A DNA stretch of 12,632 nt from SIG603 sp964370115 (GCA_964370115.1 CAYJIA010000055.1:1-12632), one strand, 5' to 3'; positions 1-7,218 are shown, numbered from the stretch's first letter. Numbers and translations are program-made. Notes: a model not told the origin generated them from the sequence alone.

Positions 1-192
1 ATGGACATAAAAGTGAATGATGTGATTCTTATGAAAAAACCACACCCTTGTGGTAATAAAGAATTTACTGTTTTAAGAATTGGCATGGACTTTAAAATCC
101 GCTGTAACGCTTGTGGGCGAGAGGTCATGGTGCCAAGGCTTAAGTGTGAGAAGAATATTAAGAAGATAATAAGTACCGAGCATGAGTTGTAG
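1..192 (+). CDS. DUF951 family small zinc-ribbon-like protein
   Basis: A 63-residue protein of the DUF951 family, found widely in Bacillota and of unknown function. The family pattern is visible: a basic MKKPHPCG stretch (Cys17), then a CNACG pair (Cys35 and Cys38) in the middle and a basic C-terminal third (Cys49). Three or four cysteines in so short a protein suggest a zinc-stabilised fold, and the basic charge would suit nucleic-acid binding; both points are inference. No signal peptide or membrane segment is seen. The ATG is the first base of the window, so its ribosome binding site and any upstream in-frame start cannot be seen, but the length matches the family. It ends in TAG, a stop read by RF1 and not RF2, and the RF1 gene begins 49 nt downstream. 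Confidence 0.85.
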   Translation: MDIKVNDVILMKKPHPCGNKEFTVLRIGMDFKIRCNACGREVMVPRLKCEKNIKKIISTEHEL

Positions 193-232
193 CTCCTTAA
201 GCTTAGCATTACAAAAATGAAAAATTAAGGAG
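193..232 (+). promoter_or_regulatory. Inverted repeat sequestering the prfA ribosome binding site
   Basis: CTCCTTAA at 193-200 is perfectly complementary to TTAAGGAG at 225-232, and the second arm contains the whole prfA Shine-Dalgarno AAGGAG (227-232). The loop is 24 nt. The first arm starts at the base right after the UAG stop (190-192) of the upstream gene, so a ribosome ending translation there would cover it and free the prfA site. The base pairing is seen directly; a regulatory role is inference. Confidence 0.45.
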
Positions 233-241
233 ATAATAAAA

Positions 242-1321
242 ATGTTTGAAAATTTACAGGTATTTGAAAATAGATATGAGGAGTTAAACCTAAAGCTCTA
301 CGACCCTACGGTTGCAGCTAACCAAAACCTTTACAGGGATTTAATGAAAGAGCATAACGAAATCACTCCCATAGTAGAAAAATATAGGGATTATAAAAAT
401 GCGCTTAAAACCATAGCGGACTGCGAAGAATTAATGGCAGACAGTGATGCAGACAAAGAGCTAAAAGAAATGGCATTTGAAGAGAGCGCTCAGGCAAAAG
501 ACGACATAGAAGATATTGCCGCAGAACTTAAGATACTGCTACTTCCAAAAGATCCGAATGACGACAAGAGCGTTATTGTGGAAATACGAGGCGGCGCAGG
601 AGGAGACGAGGCGGCATTGTTCTCGGCTGCCCTTTACAGAATGTACTCGATGTATGCCCAAAAACAAGGTTGGCAGACAGAAATAGTCAGCGTAAACGAG
701 ACAGAACTCGGTGGATTTAAGGAGATAAGCTTTACAATCGATGGAGCCTCTGCCTATTCTAAACTAAAGTTTGAAAGTGGAGTGCACAGGGTTCAGCGTG
801 TGCCCGAAACCGAAACACAAGGGCGCATACACACGTCTACTGCTACTGTGGCAGTTTTACCCGAGGCAGATGAAGTAGAACTTGAGATAAATCCAAAAGA
901 TTTACAAATCGATACTTTCCGATCAAGTGGAGCTGGTGGTCAGCACATAAACAAAACTTCATCGGCGATAAGAATTACCCACTTGCCTACAAATACAGTA
1001 GTCGAGTGTCAAGACGAGAGAAGCCAGCTAAAAAACAAAGAAAAAGCAATGAGAGTGCTAAGGGCGAGGCTTTTAGATGCGAAAATTGCAAAGCAAGAGT
1101 CAGAAATTTCTGCAGAGCGTAAAAGTCAAGTGGGAACAGGAGACAGGTCAGAGAGAATAAGGACCTACAACTACCCACAAACAAGACTTACCGACCACAG
1201 AATAGGACTTACTCTATATAAACTTGAAGATATACTAAACGGCGATATAGAAGACGTAATCAACGCCTTAATCGCTGAAGACAGGGCGCAAAAACTTCAA
1301 GAGAGCATGGATAACGGTTGA
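242..1321 (+). CDS. prfA: Peptide chain release factor 1 (RF1)
   Basis: A complete 359-residue class-I release factor, the usual length. RF1 recognises UAG and UAA in the ribosomal A site and triggers release of the finished protein. The codon-reading PxT tripeptide of RF1 appears as PET at residues 188-190, within RVQRVPETETQGR. The peptidyl-tRNA hydrolysis motif GGQ lies at 232-234, within SSGAGGQHINK. The conserved GDRSERIRTYNYPQ segment is at about 300-313. The start is supported by AAGGAG at 227-232, 9 nt before the ATG; that site can pair with an upstream arm (see 193-232). Its own stop is TGA, read by RF2, so finishing RF1 does not require RF1. The GGQ methyltransferase gene prmC, a common neighbour of prfA, is not next to it here. 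Confidence 0.97.
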   Translation: MFENLQVFENRYEELNLKLYDPTVAANQNLYRDLMKEHNEITPIVEKYRDYKNALKTIADCEELMADSDADKELKEMAFEESAQAKDDIEDIAAELKILLLPKDPNDDKSVIVEIRGGAGGDEAALFSAALYRMYSMYAQKQGWQTEIVSVNETELGGFKEISFTIDGASAYSKLKFESGVHRVQRVPETETQGRIHTSTATVAVLPEADEVELEINPKDLQIDTFRSSGAGGQHINKTSSAIRITHLPTNTVVECQDERSQLKNKEKAMRVLRARLLDAKIAKQESEISAERKSQVGTGDRSERIRTYNYPQTRLTDHRIGLTLYKLEDILNGDIEDVINALIAEDRAQKLQESMDNG

Positions 1322-1332
1322 TATTTTGTTTT

Positions 1333-1337
1333 AGGAG
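1333..1337 (+). promoter_or_regulatory. Ribosome binding site setting the start of the Sua5-CoaE gene
   Basis: AGGAG lies 4 nt before the ATG at 1342. It favours that ATG over the in-frame TTG at 1318, which overlaps the prfA stop and has no such site. The protein from 1342 begins MDTIIINP, as Sua5 proteins commonly do. Confidence 0.75.
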
Positions 1338-1341
1338 AACT

Positions 1342-2955
1342 ATGGACACTATAATAATTAATCCAAATAAAAAAGAAGAAATGATAACAGCCGCCGAAAT
1401 AATAAAAAACGGCGGTACTGTTGTTATGCCCACAGAAACAGTCTATGGACTTGCGACAGATGCACTAGACCCTACTGCCGTTGAGAAGATATTTATGGCA
1501 AAAGGTAGACCATCGGACAATCCACTTATAATTCATATTTCATCTTTAGAAGAAATTGATAGCTTGGTTGCCCACATGGGAGAAAAGGCGAAAAAATTAG
1601 CAGAAAAATTTTGGCCAGGGCCTCTTACCATGATTTTTAAAAAGACGGATTTAGTCCCGTCTATAACTAGCGGTGGGCTAGACACGGTGGCTATAAGAAT
1701 ACCAGAAAATGAAGTTGCAAGGCAGCTTATAGATTTATCAGGAAAACCACTCGCCGCACCATCGGCAAATGTTTCGGGCAGTCCAAGCCCTACAAAATTT
1801 TCACATGTACTTAAAGATATGGCTGGCAGAGTTAATGCCATAATAGATGGCGAAGACTGCGCTGTAGGACTTGAATCCACGGTGATAAGCATGGTAGAAG
1901 ATGTGCCGAAAATACTTCGCCCAGGAGCCATAACTCCCGAAGATATAGCATATATTATAGGTGAAGTGGAAGTCGATGAAAGCATAACCTTGGGACTTGA
2001 CAGCACAAAGGAAGCATTGTCTCCCGGTATGAAATACAAGCACTATGCACCAAAAACAAAGGTGGTAGTGGCACATGTGTCTAAAGAGGAATACCTAAAA
2101 AAATTAAAAGAAAATAAAGAGCTGGGAGCGCTTTGCTTTGACGGCGATTTAGATTATATAGAAAATAAAAAAGTGAGTTTTGGCGATGAATACAACCCAC
2201 TGTCTCAAGCGGAGAAATTGTTTTCTGCACTGCATAAAATAGACGACTTAGGTGTTAAGAAAGTTTTGGCAAGGGCACCGAGGCTCAGCGGAGTAGGGCT
2301 CGCGGTTTACAATAGGCTTATAAGGGCGGCAGGTTTTAACTGTATATTTTCTGATGTCAACATAGTCGGCCTTACAGGGCAAACAGGCAGTGGAAAAAGC
2401 TATGTAGGCAAAATTTTAGAAGAACTCGGAGCTTATGTAATCGATTGTGATAAAGTGACAAAAGAGGACGATATTTACCCCGAAGAATGCCTAAAACTGT
2501 TGCAAAAAACCTTTTCGTATGATATTATTAATTGTATGGGCAAGCTCGATAGAAGAAAACTTGGAAGCTATGCTTTTTCCTCAAAAGACAGTACAAAAAA
2601 ATTAAATGAAATTGTACTTCCATATATAATTGCGAGGATTTCGGATATCATCAAAAAAGCCGTACAAGACGGTAAAAAGATGATAATACTCGACGCACCT
2701 ACCTTGTTTGAGGCAAAGGCGGATGAGCTTTGCGATAAAATAATCGTCGCAAAGGCAGACGTCGATTTGCGACTTGCAAGGATAATAAAAAGAGATGATT
2801 TATCTGTCGAAGATGCGAAAAAACGAATGAACGCACAAAAAGAAGAAAAGTTTTATACAGATTTAGCGGATTTTATAATTGATACAGAAAATACAGAAAG
2901 TGTAAAAGAACAGGTGCAAGAAATTTTTAATAAATTATCTCATTATAGAAAGTAG
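1342..2955 (+). CDS. sua5-coaE: Fusion of Sua5-type threonylcarbamoyl-AMP synthase and dephospho-CoA kinase
   Basis: A 537-residue protein carrying two enzymes. Residues 1 to about 220 are a YrdC/TsaC domain (MPTETVYGLATD near 28, KGRPSDNPL near 53, PSANVSGSPSPT near 140), which makes threonylcarbamoyl-AMP for the tRNA modification t6A. The SPGMKYKHYAPK linker (from 227) and the region to about 335 form the Sua5 C-terminal domain. Residues about 340-537 are dephospho-CoA kinase, the last step of coenzyme A synthesis: P-loop GQTGSGKS at 346-353, DCDK shortly after, a DAPTLFEA segment and the KRDDLSVEDAKKRMNAQ lid-like motif. Both halves are near full length. No in-frame ATG, GTG or TTG and no ribosome binding site lie at the junction, so this looks like one true fused protein. 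The kinase half is somewhat divergent, for example LP where HP is usual after the LNEIV segment. It begins 20 nt after prfA. Confidence 0.9.
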   Translation: MDTIIINPNKKEEMITAAEIIKNGGTVVMPTETVYGLATDALDPTAVEKIFMAKGRPSDNPLIIHISSLEEIDSLVAHMGEKAKKLAEKFWPGPLTMIFKKTDLVPSITSGGLDTVAIRIPENEVARQLIDLSGKPLAAPSANVSGSPSPTKFSHVLKDMAGRVNAIIDGEDCAVGLESTVISMVEDVPKILRPGAITPEDIAYIIGEVEVDESITLGLDSTKEALSPGMKYKHYAPKTKVVVAHVSKEEYLKKLKENKELGALCFDGDLDYIENKKVSFGDEYNPLSQAEKLFSALHKIDDLGVKKVLARAPRLSGVGLAVYNRLIRAAGFNCIFSDVNIVGLTGQTGSGKSYVGKILEELGAYVIDCDKVTKEDDIYPEECLKLLQKTFSYDIINCMGKLDRRKLGSYAFSSKDSTKKLNEIVLPYIIARISDIIKKAVQDGKKMIILDAPTLFEAKADELCDKIIVAKADVDLRLARIIKRDDLSVEDAKKRMNAQKEEKFYTDLADFIIDTENTESVKEQVQEIFNKLSHYRK

Positions 2956-2960
2956 TATAT

Positions 2961-3524
2961 ATGAAAATATTAAAACGAATAACAATACTTATTTCTCTGA
3001 TTGTTGTAACGGCGACTGCACTGTTTTTTATTCCCACTACAAGGGATATGGGCATGAGGTATTTATATCCAAAAGAATTTGAGAGCATAGTAAGAGAAAG
3101 TGCACAAGAGTACGGCTTGAAGGAAGAGTTAATATTTGCCGTAATTAAAACAGAAAGCTCGTTTGACCCCGACGCAGTGTCTCGTGCAGACGCAAAAGGG
3201 CTTATGCAAATCACAGACCTTACTTTCGGCTGGATACAAGAACTTTTAGGCTCAGAAGAAATACTGTCAAACGACATGCTTTTTGACCCAGAAATAAACA
3301 TAAGCCACGGTACATATTTTTTATCGTTTTTAATAAATTATTACGGTAATACAGACACGGCACTTGCGGCTTATAATGCAGGTATCGGAAATGTGGACTC
3401 ATGGCTTTTAGACGAAAGATACTCGACAGACGGAGAAACTTTATACGACATACCGTTTACCGAAACAAAAAACTATGTGGAAAAGGTAAACGATACTATG
3501 GCTATTTATTTTAATTTATATTAA
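2961..3524 (+). CDS. Membrane-anchored SLT-type lytic transglycosylase
   Basis: A 187-residue protein with a single hydrophobic N-terminal segment (about residues 5-24) after a short basic stretch, which should anchor it in the membrane or act as a signal sequence, with the rest outside. The remainder is a soluble lytic transglycosylase (SLT, goose-lysozyme-like) domain that cuts the MurNAc-GlcNAc bond of peptidoglycan. The likely catalytic Glu65 lies in VIKTESSFDP, followed by GLMQI at 80-84, AAYNAG at 136-141 and a closing ETKNYVEKV at 168-176, all standard SLT motifs in order. The ATG is 5 nt after the stop of the Sua5-CoaE gene and has no clear Shine-Dalgarno, so translation is probably coupled to the upstream gene. 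My recollection is that an SLT protein next to coaE is common in Clostridia. Confidence 0.9.
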   Translation: MKILKRITILISLIVVTATALFFIPTTRDMGMRYLYPKEFESIVRESAQEYGLKEELIFAVIKTESSFDPDAVSRADAKGLMQITDLTFGWIQELLGSEEILSNDMLFDPEINISHGTYFLSFLINYYGNTDTALAAYNAGIGNVDSWLLDERYSTDGETLYDIPFTETKNYVEKVNDTMAIYFNLY

Positions 3525-3537
3525 AGGAGTAATAAAA

Positions 3538-4944
3538 ATGAAAGAGACAAAAAAACAAGCTAGTAAAGACTTAGCAGATTTACTGCTTAACAAGAGAGAA
3601 AACGGTTTTTATTCGGTATCTGATAAAATTATAAAAAAAGCAGATAAGTTCTGTGAAGGATATAAAGTTTATCTTAACGAAGCAAAAACTGAGAGAGAAG
3701 CCGTAGACTTTGCAATAATCGAGGCAGAAAAAAACGGATATACAGAATTTGATTTTAACAACAAATATAAGGCGGGCGACAAGGTTTACTACAATAACAG
3801 GGGTAAAGCACTTTGCCTTGCTGTAATCGGTGAAAAAGGTACTTCAGAAGGCGTTAAAATAGCCGCTGCCCACATCGACTCACCTAGAATTGACTTGAAA
3901 CCTATCCCACTATATGAAAATACCGACCTAGCAATGTTTAAAACACATTACTACGGTGGAATTAAGAAATACCAATGGGTGGCAATGCCTCTTGCAATGC
4001 ACGGTGTAATTGTTAAAAAAGATGGCACAGTTATTAAAGTGTGTGTAGGCGAAAAAGAGGGTGACCCACAATTTGCAATAACAGATTTGCTTCCTCACCT
4101 AGGTGCAGACCAATATAAGAAAAGTCTTGGTGCGGCGTTTACAGGCGAAGACCTAAACATAGTTGTAGGCAGTAGACCAGTAAAAGATAAAGAAGCGAAA
4201 AGCGGATTTAAGCTAAACGTAATGAAAATCTTAAACGAGAAATACGACATAGTAGAGGCTGATTTAATTTCTGCTGAACTAGAGTTTGTACCAGCGTATA
4301 AATCAAGTGACGTAGGTTTTGACCGCGCGCTAATAGGTGCCTATGGACACGACGACAGAGTTTGTGCATATCCTGCAACTCATGCGCTGTTTGACTGTGG
4401 TATTCCAAAGAACACTTCAATCACAGTGCTTGCCGATAAAGAAGAAGTTGGAAGCGACGGAAACACAGGACTTGCAAGCGAGTTCTTAAGATACTTCATA
4501 GCTGACCTTGCGGCTCAAGAGGGCTTAGAGGCAAGGCATGTTTTGTCAAAATCGACTTGTCTGTCAGCAGACGTTACAGCGGCGTTTGATCCTAACTTCC
4601 AAAGTGCTTATGAGTCAAACAACTCTTGCTATGTAAACAACGGCGTAGGCTTTTCTAAATACACAGGTTCAAGAGGTAAGGGTGGTACATCTGATGCAAA
4701 CCCTGAGTTCTTGGCTGATATAAGAAGAATACTTGATGATAATAAAGTTTTATGGCAAATAGGCGAGCTTGGCAAGGTTGACCAAGGCGGCGGCGGAACG
4801 GTAGCAAAATTTGTTGCTAACCTAAATGTCGATGTTGTCGACATTGGTGTACCAGTGCTTTCAATGCATTCGCCGTTTGAGCTTGTTTCAAAACTCGATG
4901 TCTATATGGCATATGAGGCGTTTAAAGCATATTTTAAAGATTAA
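3538..4944 (+). CDS. apeA: M18 family aminopeptidase
   Basis: A 468-residue cytosolic metallopeptidase of the M18 family (aspartyl aminopeptidase type), which removes N-terminal residues from peptides using two metal ions. Visible metal-site and catalytic motifs are AAHIDSPR (His112, Asp114), YGHDDRVCAY (Asp272/273), ADKEEVGSDG (Glu302/303), SADVTAAFDP (Asp344) and MHSPFELV (His444). The YYGGIKKYQW segment near 138-147 is typical of the longer bacterial M18 proteins. All metal-binding positions are present and the length is normal, so it should be active. No signal peptide is seen. The start is well supported by AAGGAG at 3524-3529, overlapping the stop of the upstream gene, so it is most likely in the same operon. 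The symbol apeA rests on length and motif style; substrate preference cannot be read from sequence. Confidence 0.92.
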   Translation: MKETKKQASKDLADLLLNKRENGFYSVSDKIIKKADKFCEGYKVYLNEAKTEREAVDFAIIEAEKNGYTEFDFNNKYKAGDKVYYNNRGKALCLAVIGEKGTSEGVKIAAAHIDSPRIDLKPIPLYENTDLAMFKTHYYGGIKKYQWVAMPLAMHGVIVKKDGTVIKVCVGEKEGDPQFAITDLLPHLGADQYKKSLGAAFTGEDLNIVVGSRPVKDKEAKSGFKLNVMKILNEKYDIVEADLISAELEFVPAYKSSDVGFDRALIGAYGHDDRVCAYPATHALFDCGIPKNTSITVLADKEEVGSDGNTGLASEFLRYFIADLAAQEGLEARHVLSKSTCLSADVTAAFDPNFQSAYESNNSCYVNNGVGFSKYTGSRGKGGTSDANPEFLADIRRILDDNKVLWQIGELGKVDQGGGGTVAKFVANLNVDVVDIGVPVLSMHSPFELVSKLDVYMAYEAFKAYFKD

Positions 4945-4977
4945 AATATAATAAAAATTAAAAAAGGGGAAGTTAAG

Positions 4978-5997
4978 ATGAAAGCAGCAGTTTTTTATGG
5001 AAGACACGAACTTAAAGTTGAGGAAATGGCAAAACCTACAATCACGGCAGACGAAGTTTTAATCGAGGTTAAGGCTTGCGGAGTATGCGGAACAGATGTG
5101 CATATTTTTGAAGGTTCTGACGGTGCGGCAAAGGTTTATCCACCAGAGATTTTAGGACACGAATACTCAGGGCTTATTTGTGAAGTCGGTGAGAATGTAA
5201 CAAACTTTAAAGTAGGCGACAGAGTTTGTGTTGACCCAAATATGTACTGTGGTAAATGCGTTCCTTGCAGAGACGGAAAAGTCCATTTTTGTGAGAATAT
5301 GTTAAGCTATGGCGTTACTTTAAAAGGTGGATTTGCTCAGTACAGTGCAGTAAATGAAAGACAAGTGTACAAGCTTTCGGAAAATACTAACTACATTGCA
5401 GGCGCAATGGTAGAACCCCTTGCGTGTTGTTTACACGGAATTGACATGTGTGATATAAAACAAGGTGAAAAAGTAGTTGTAGTGGGTGGCGGACTTATAG
5501 GTCTTTTGATGCTACAACTTGCGACAATATCGGGTGCTAGTGCCGTAGCAGTGCTTGAGCCGTCTCCTGAAAAAAGAGAACAAGCGAAAAAACTAGGTGC
5601 AGCGCTTTGCATAGACCCAATAACAGAAGATGTAAAAAAAGTACTTTCAGACAATGGATTTGACGATGTGAGTGTGGTAATAGAGTGTGTTGGTAAAACT
5701 CAAACTATAGAAAATGCCATTGACATAGTTGGAAAAGGCGGAACAGTAATGATGTTCGGTCTTACAGCGCCAGACGACACAATAAGCGTTAAACCATTTA
5801 CAGTTTTCCAAAAAGAGATAGTACTAAAAAGCTCATTCATAAATCCTTTGACACAAAGAAGAGCGCTAGAGCTTATTGACTCTGGAAAAGTAGATGTAGA
5901 AAGCATGGTATGCGCTACTTGTTCACTAGACGAGCTTGAAAACGTGCTAAAAGACGCAAGTCTTCGTGCAAAAGGAAAATATGTTGTTGCGCCATAA
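4978..5997 (+). CDS. Zinc-dependent medium-chain alcohol/polyol dehydrogenase
   Basis: A 339-residue medium-chain dehydrogenase of the sorbitol/threonine dehydrogenase branch, oxidising an alcohol or polyol with NAD. Catalytic zinc positions are Cys37 (ACGVCGTD), His61-Glu62 (GHEYSG) and Glu146 (VEPLAC). The structural zinc site is complete (Cys91, Cys94, Cys97, Cys105). The dinucleotide-binding loop is VVVVGGGLIG (from about 166). The acidic Glu194 after the second strand favours NAD over NADP. The exact substrate is not readable; a sugar alcohol is the likeliest guess. The start has AGGGGA at 4965-4970, 7 nt upstream of the ATG. It follows the aminopeptidase by 33 nt and may be the last gene of that run, since hairpins follow its stop. 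Confidence 0.9.
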   Translation: MKAAVFYGRHELKVEEMAKPTITADEVLIEVKACGVCGTDVHIFEGSDGAAKVYPPEILGHEYSGLICEVGENVTNFKVGDRVCVDPNMYCGKCVPCRDGKVHFCENMLSYGVTLKGGFAQYSAVNERQVYKLSENTNYIAGAMVEPLACCLHGIDMCDIKQGEKVVVVGGGLIGLLMLQLATISGASAVAVLEPSPEKREQAKKLGAALCIDPITEDVKKVLSDNGFDDVSVVIECVGKTQTIENAIDIVGKGGTVMMFGLTAPDDTISVKPFTVFQKEIVLKSSFINPLTQRRALELIDSGKVDVESMVCATCSLDELENVLKDASLRAKGKYVVAP

Positions 5998-6102
5998 GCC
6001 ACATGCTTTGCGTGTGGAGTGAAAAGTGAAGAATGAAGAGTTGTGGTGAAATCCTTCGGATTTTTGAATTAAATGTTTTAATCAAATTTTTTCAAAAATT
6101 TG
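5998..6102. repeat. Intergenic hairpin cluster, possibly a dispersed palindromic repeat
   Basis: This stretch holds three compact inverted repeats. CCACATGC (5999-6006) pairs with GCGTGTGG (6010-6017), eight pairs with one G-T and a 3-nt loop, two bases after the dehydrogenase stop. AAATCC (6049-6054) pairs with GGATTT (6058-6063). CAAATTTTT (6083-6091) pairs with AAAAATTTG (6094-6102). Between the first two lies a purine-rich section with loosely repeated GTGAA/GTGAAG/ATGAAG words. The mixture looks like a degenerate intergenic repeat element rather than coding DNA, but no second copy is in this window. The rest of the gap to 6180 is AT-rich, with only the ribosome binding site AGGAGG (6171-6176). 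Confidence 0.4.
6049..6065 (+). terminator. Weak intrinsic terminator candidate after the dehydrogenase
   Basis: AAATCC, loop TTC, GGATTT followed by further T residues. The stem is only six pairs, half of them A-T, and the T run overlaps the stem, so termination would be inefficient. It is placed sensibly, 50 nt after the dehydrogenase stop and before a gene with its own strong ribosome binding site. Confidence 0.3.
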
Positions 6103-6180
6103 CGATAGAAAAAGTTTCCTTAATCTAGTGCGATTTTACTCAATTTTAACTATTCAAATCTATAAATACAAGGAGGAAAA

Positions 6181-7059
6181 ATGAAGTTTAGTTTTGGAAA
6201 TACTAGGAAAAAAAGAAATTACGTTCGTTTTTCCTTTTTAAGAGAAAAAGAATATGTGCAGTCATCTCAAATAAGAGAAAAGGCAACAATAATGGCCAAA
6301 CGTCTCGGTGTTGTGAAAATTATGATAAGTGCTACGCTATTTATCGGTATTGCCTTTATAGGCTATACGCTATTTAGAAGCCTTGTAATACCGACAATAG
6401 CACTACCCGAAGCGGAAAGCATGGTTTTAGAACTCGATTTAGAAGAAGAGGCGCTAGAGTATGACGAGTACTCAGGGCTTCCGGTATACAATAACGCAGA
6501 CATACTCATAGCTGTAGACGAGGATAATCCGGTATCGCCAGAAATAGAGCAAGATCTCATAACTGCCTTCGACATAAAAATAGATCCAATGATTGAACCT
6601 GCCTTAACTGCCTTAATAGGTGCGGCAGAACAAGACGGAATAATACTGGATTTTTCATCAGGTTTTGTTTCATGGGAAGAGCAAGACGCACTATATGAAA
6701 TAAAAGTGCAAGAACTAGTAGATTTAGGCAGTAGCCAAATTATGGCAGAAGCACTTGCAACCGATGCCGTTCCGCTACCCGGAAACTCCGACACACAAAC
6801 AGGTCTTTGTGTAACAATCGATGCAGATAAAGATGCTTTCCCCGACAGCGAGGCCTTTCTATGGTTATCAAAAAATATGATAAACTACGGTTTTGCCTTT
6901 AGGTATCCCGAAACCGAAAAAGCTGCCGCTGCCGTAACCTCACTAGGTGACTACAGAATCCTAAGATACGTCGGCACAGAAAATGCCATAGCCATGCGTC
7001 AGTTTGGTATGGATTTTGATGAGTATGTAGAGTACTACTATGACGGATTAGGGACATAA
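6181..7059 (+). CDS. Membrane-anchored VanY/M15-like protein lacking active-site residues
   Basis: A 292-residue protein: a basic cytoplasmic N-terminus of about 42 residues, one membrane segment at about 44-66, an acidic linker, then an extracellular domain resembling VanY-type D-alanyl-D-alanine carboxypeptidases (M15). The similarity is clear in SGFVSWEEQ (160-168), PGNSDTQTGLCVTI (200-213), FLWLSKNMINYGFAFRYPE (226-244) and LRYVGTENAIAM (261-272). The catalytic features are gone. Family SxHxxGxAxD reads SDTQTGLCVT, so Thr205 and Thr212 replace the zinc His and Asp. Family EPWHxRYVG reads DYRILRYVG, so Ile260 replaces the last zinc His and Asp257 the catalytic Glu. Val163 replaces the Arg of SGYRS. 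It is probably a non-enzymatic wall-binding or sensing protein; that role is inference. AGGAGG at 6171-6176 sets the start. It stands alone between intergenic gaps of about 180 and 225 nt. Confidence 0.75.
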   Translation: MKFSFGNTRKKRNYVRFSFLREKEYVQSSQIREKATIMAKRLGVVKIMISATLFIGIAFIGYTLFRSLVIPTIALPEAESMVLELDLEEEALEYDEYSGLPVYNNADILIAVDEDNPVSPEIEQDLITAFDIKIDPMIEPALTALIGAAEQDGIILDFSSGFVSWEEQDALYEIKVQELVDLGSSQIMAEALATDAVPLPGNSDTQTGLCVTIDADKDAFPDSEAFLWLSKNMINYGFAFRYPETEKAAAAVTSLGDYRILRYVGTENAIAMRQFGMDFDEYVEYYYDGLGT

Positions 7060-7180
7060 AAAGCAAATTTAGCTTTAAAGCCTGCTTTGGAATGTAGAGC
7101 GTCGAGCCCTATGATTTTGCAAAATTTTACATGAGTGATGGCTTTGATAAATTTTGATTAATAAAAAAACTAAAAAACAC

Positions 7181-7209
7181 TTGATTTTTAAAATGTTTTG
7201 TGTTATTAT
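7181..7209 (+). promoter_or_regulatory. Sigma-A type promoter for rpmE
   Basis: TTGATT at 7181-7186 and TATTAT at 7204-7209 are separated by exactly 17 nt, close to the housekeeping TTGACA/TATAAT pattern. Transcription would begin near 7216 and give a leader of about 70 nt before rpmE. The preceding part of the gap (7060-7180) holds small AT-rich palindromes such as ATTTTGCAAAAT at 7114-7125 but no gene that I can see. Confidence 0.7.
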
Positions 7210-7218
7210 ATTTGTTGT

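Noticed and set aside
1318..1341. TTG start giving an 8-residue longer Sua5-CoaE protein overlapping the prfA stop.
   Set aside because: The extra residues do not resemble Sua5, and AGGAG at 1333-1337 points to the ATG at 1342.
1533..2039. A 168-codon open frame on the minus strand opposite the Sua5 domain, and similar minus-strand frames such as 6363-6794 and 11716-12087.
   Set aside because: Their translations are serine-rich low-complexity shadows of the + strand genes, with no ribosome binding site or recognisable motif.
4921..4952. Possible promoter before the dehydrogenase: a perfect TATAAT at 4947-4952.
   Set aside because: No -35 element lies at 16-18 nt; the nearest candidate TTTAAA is 20 nt away, and such words are frequent in AT-rich gaps.
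7060..7180. Small palindromes such as GCTTTAAAGC near 7073 and ATTTTGCAAAAT at 7114-7125 as a terminator or operator.
   Set aside because: Stems are short or all A-T, there is no T tail after them, and no known operator pattern is matched.
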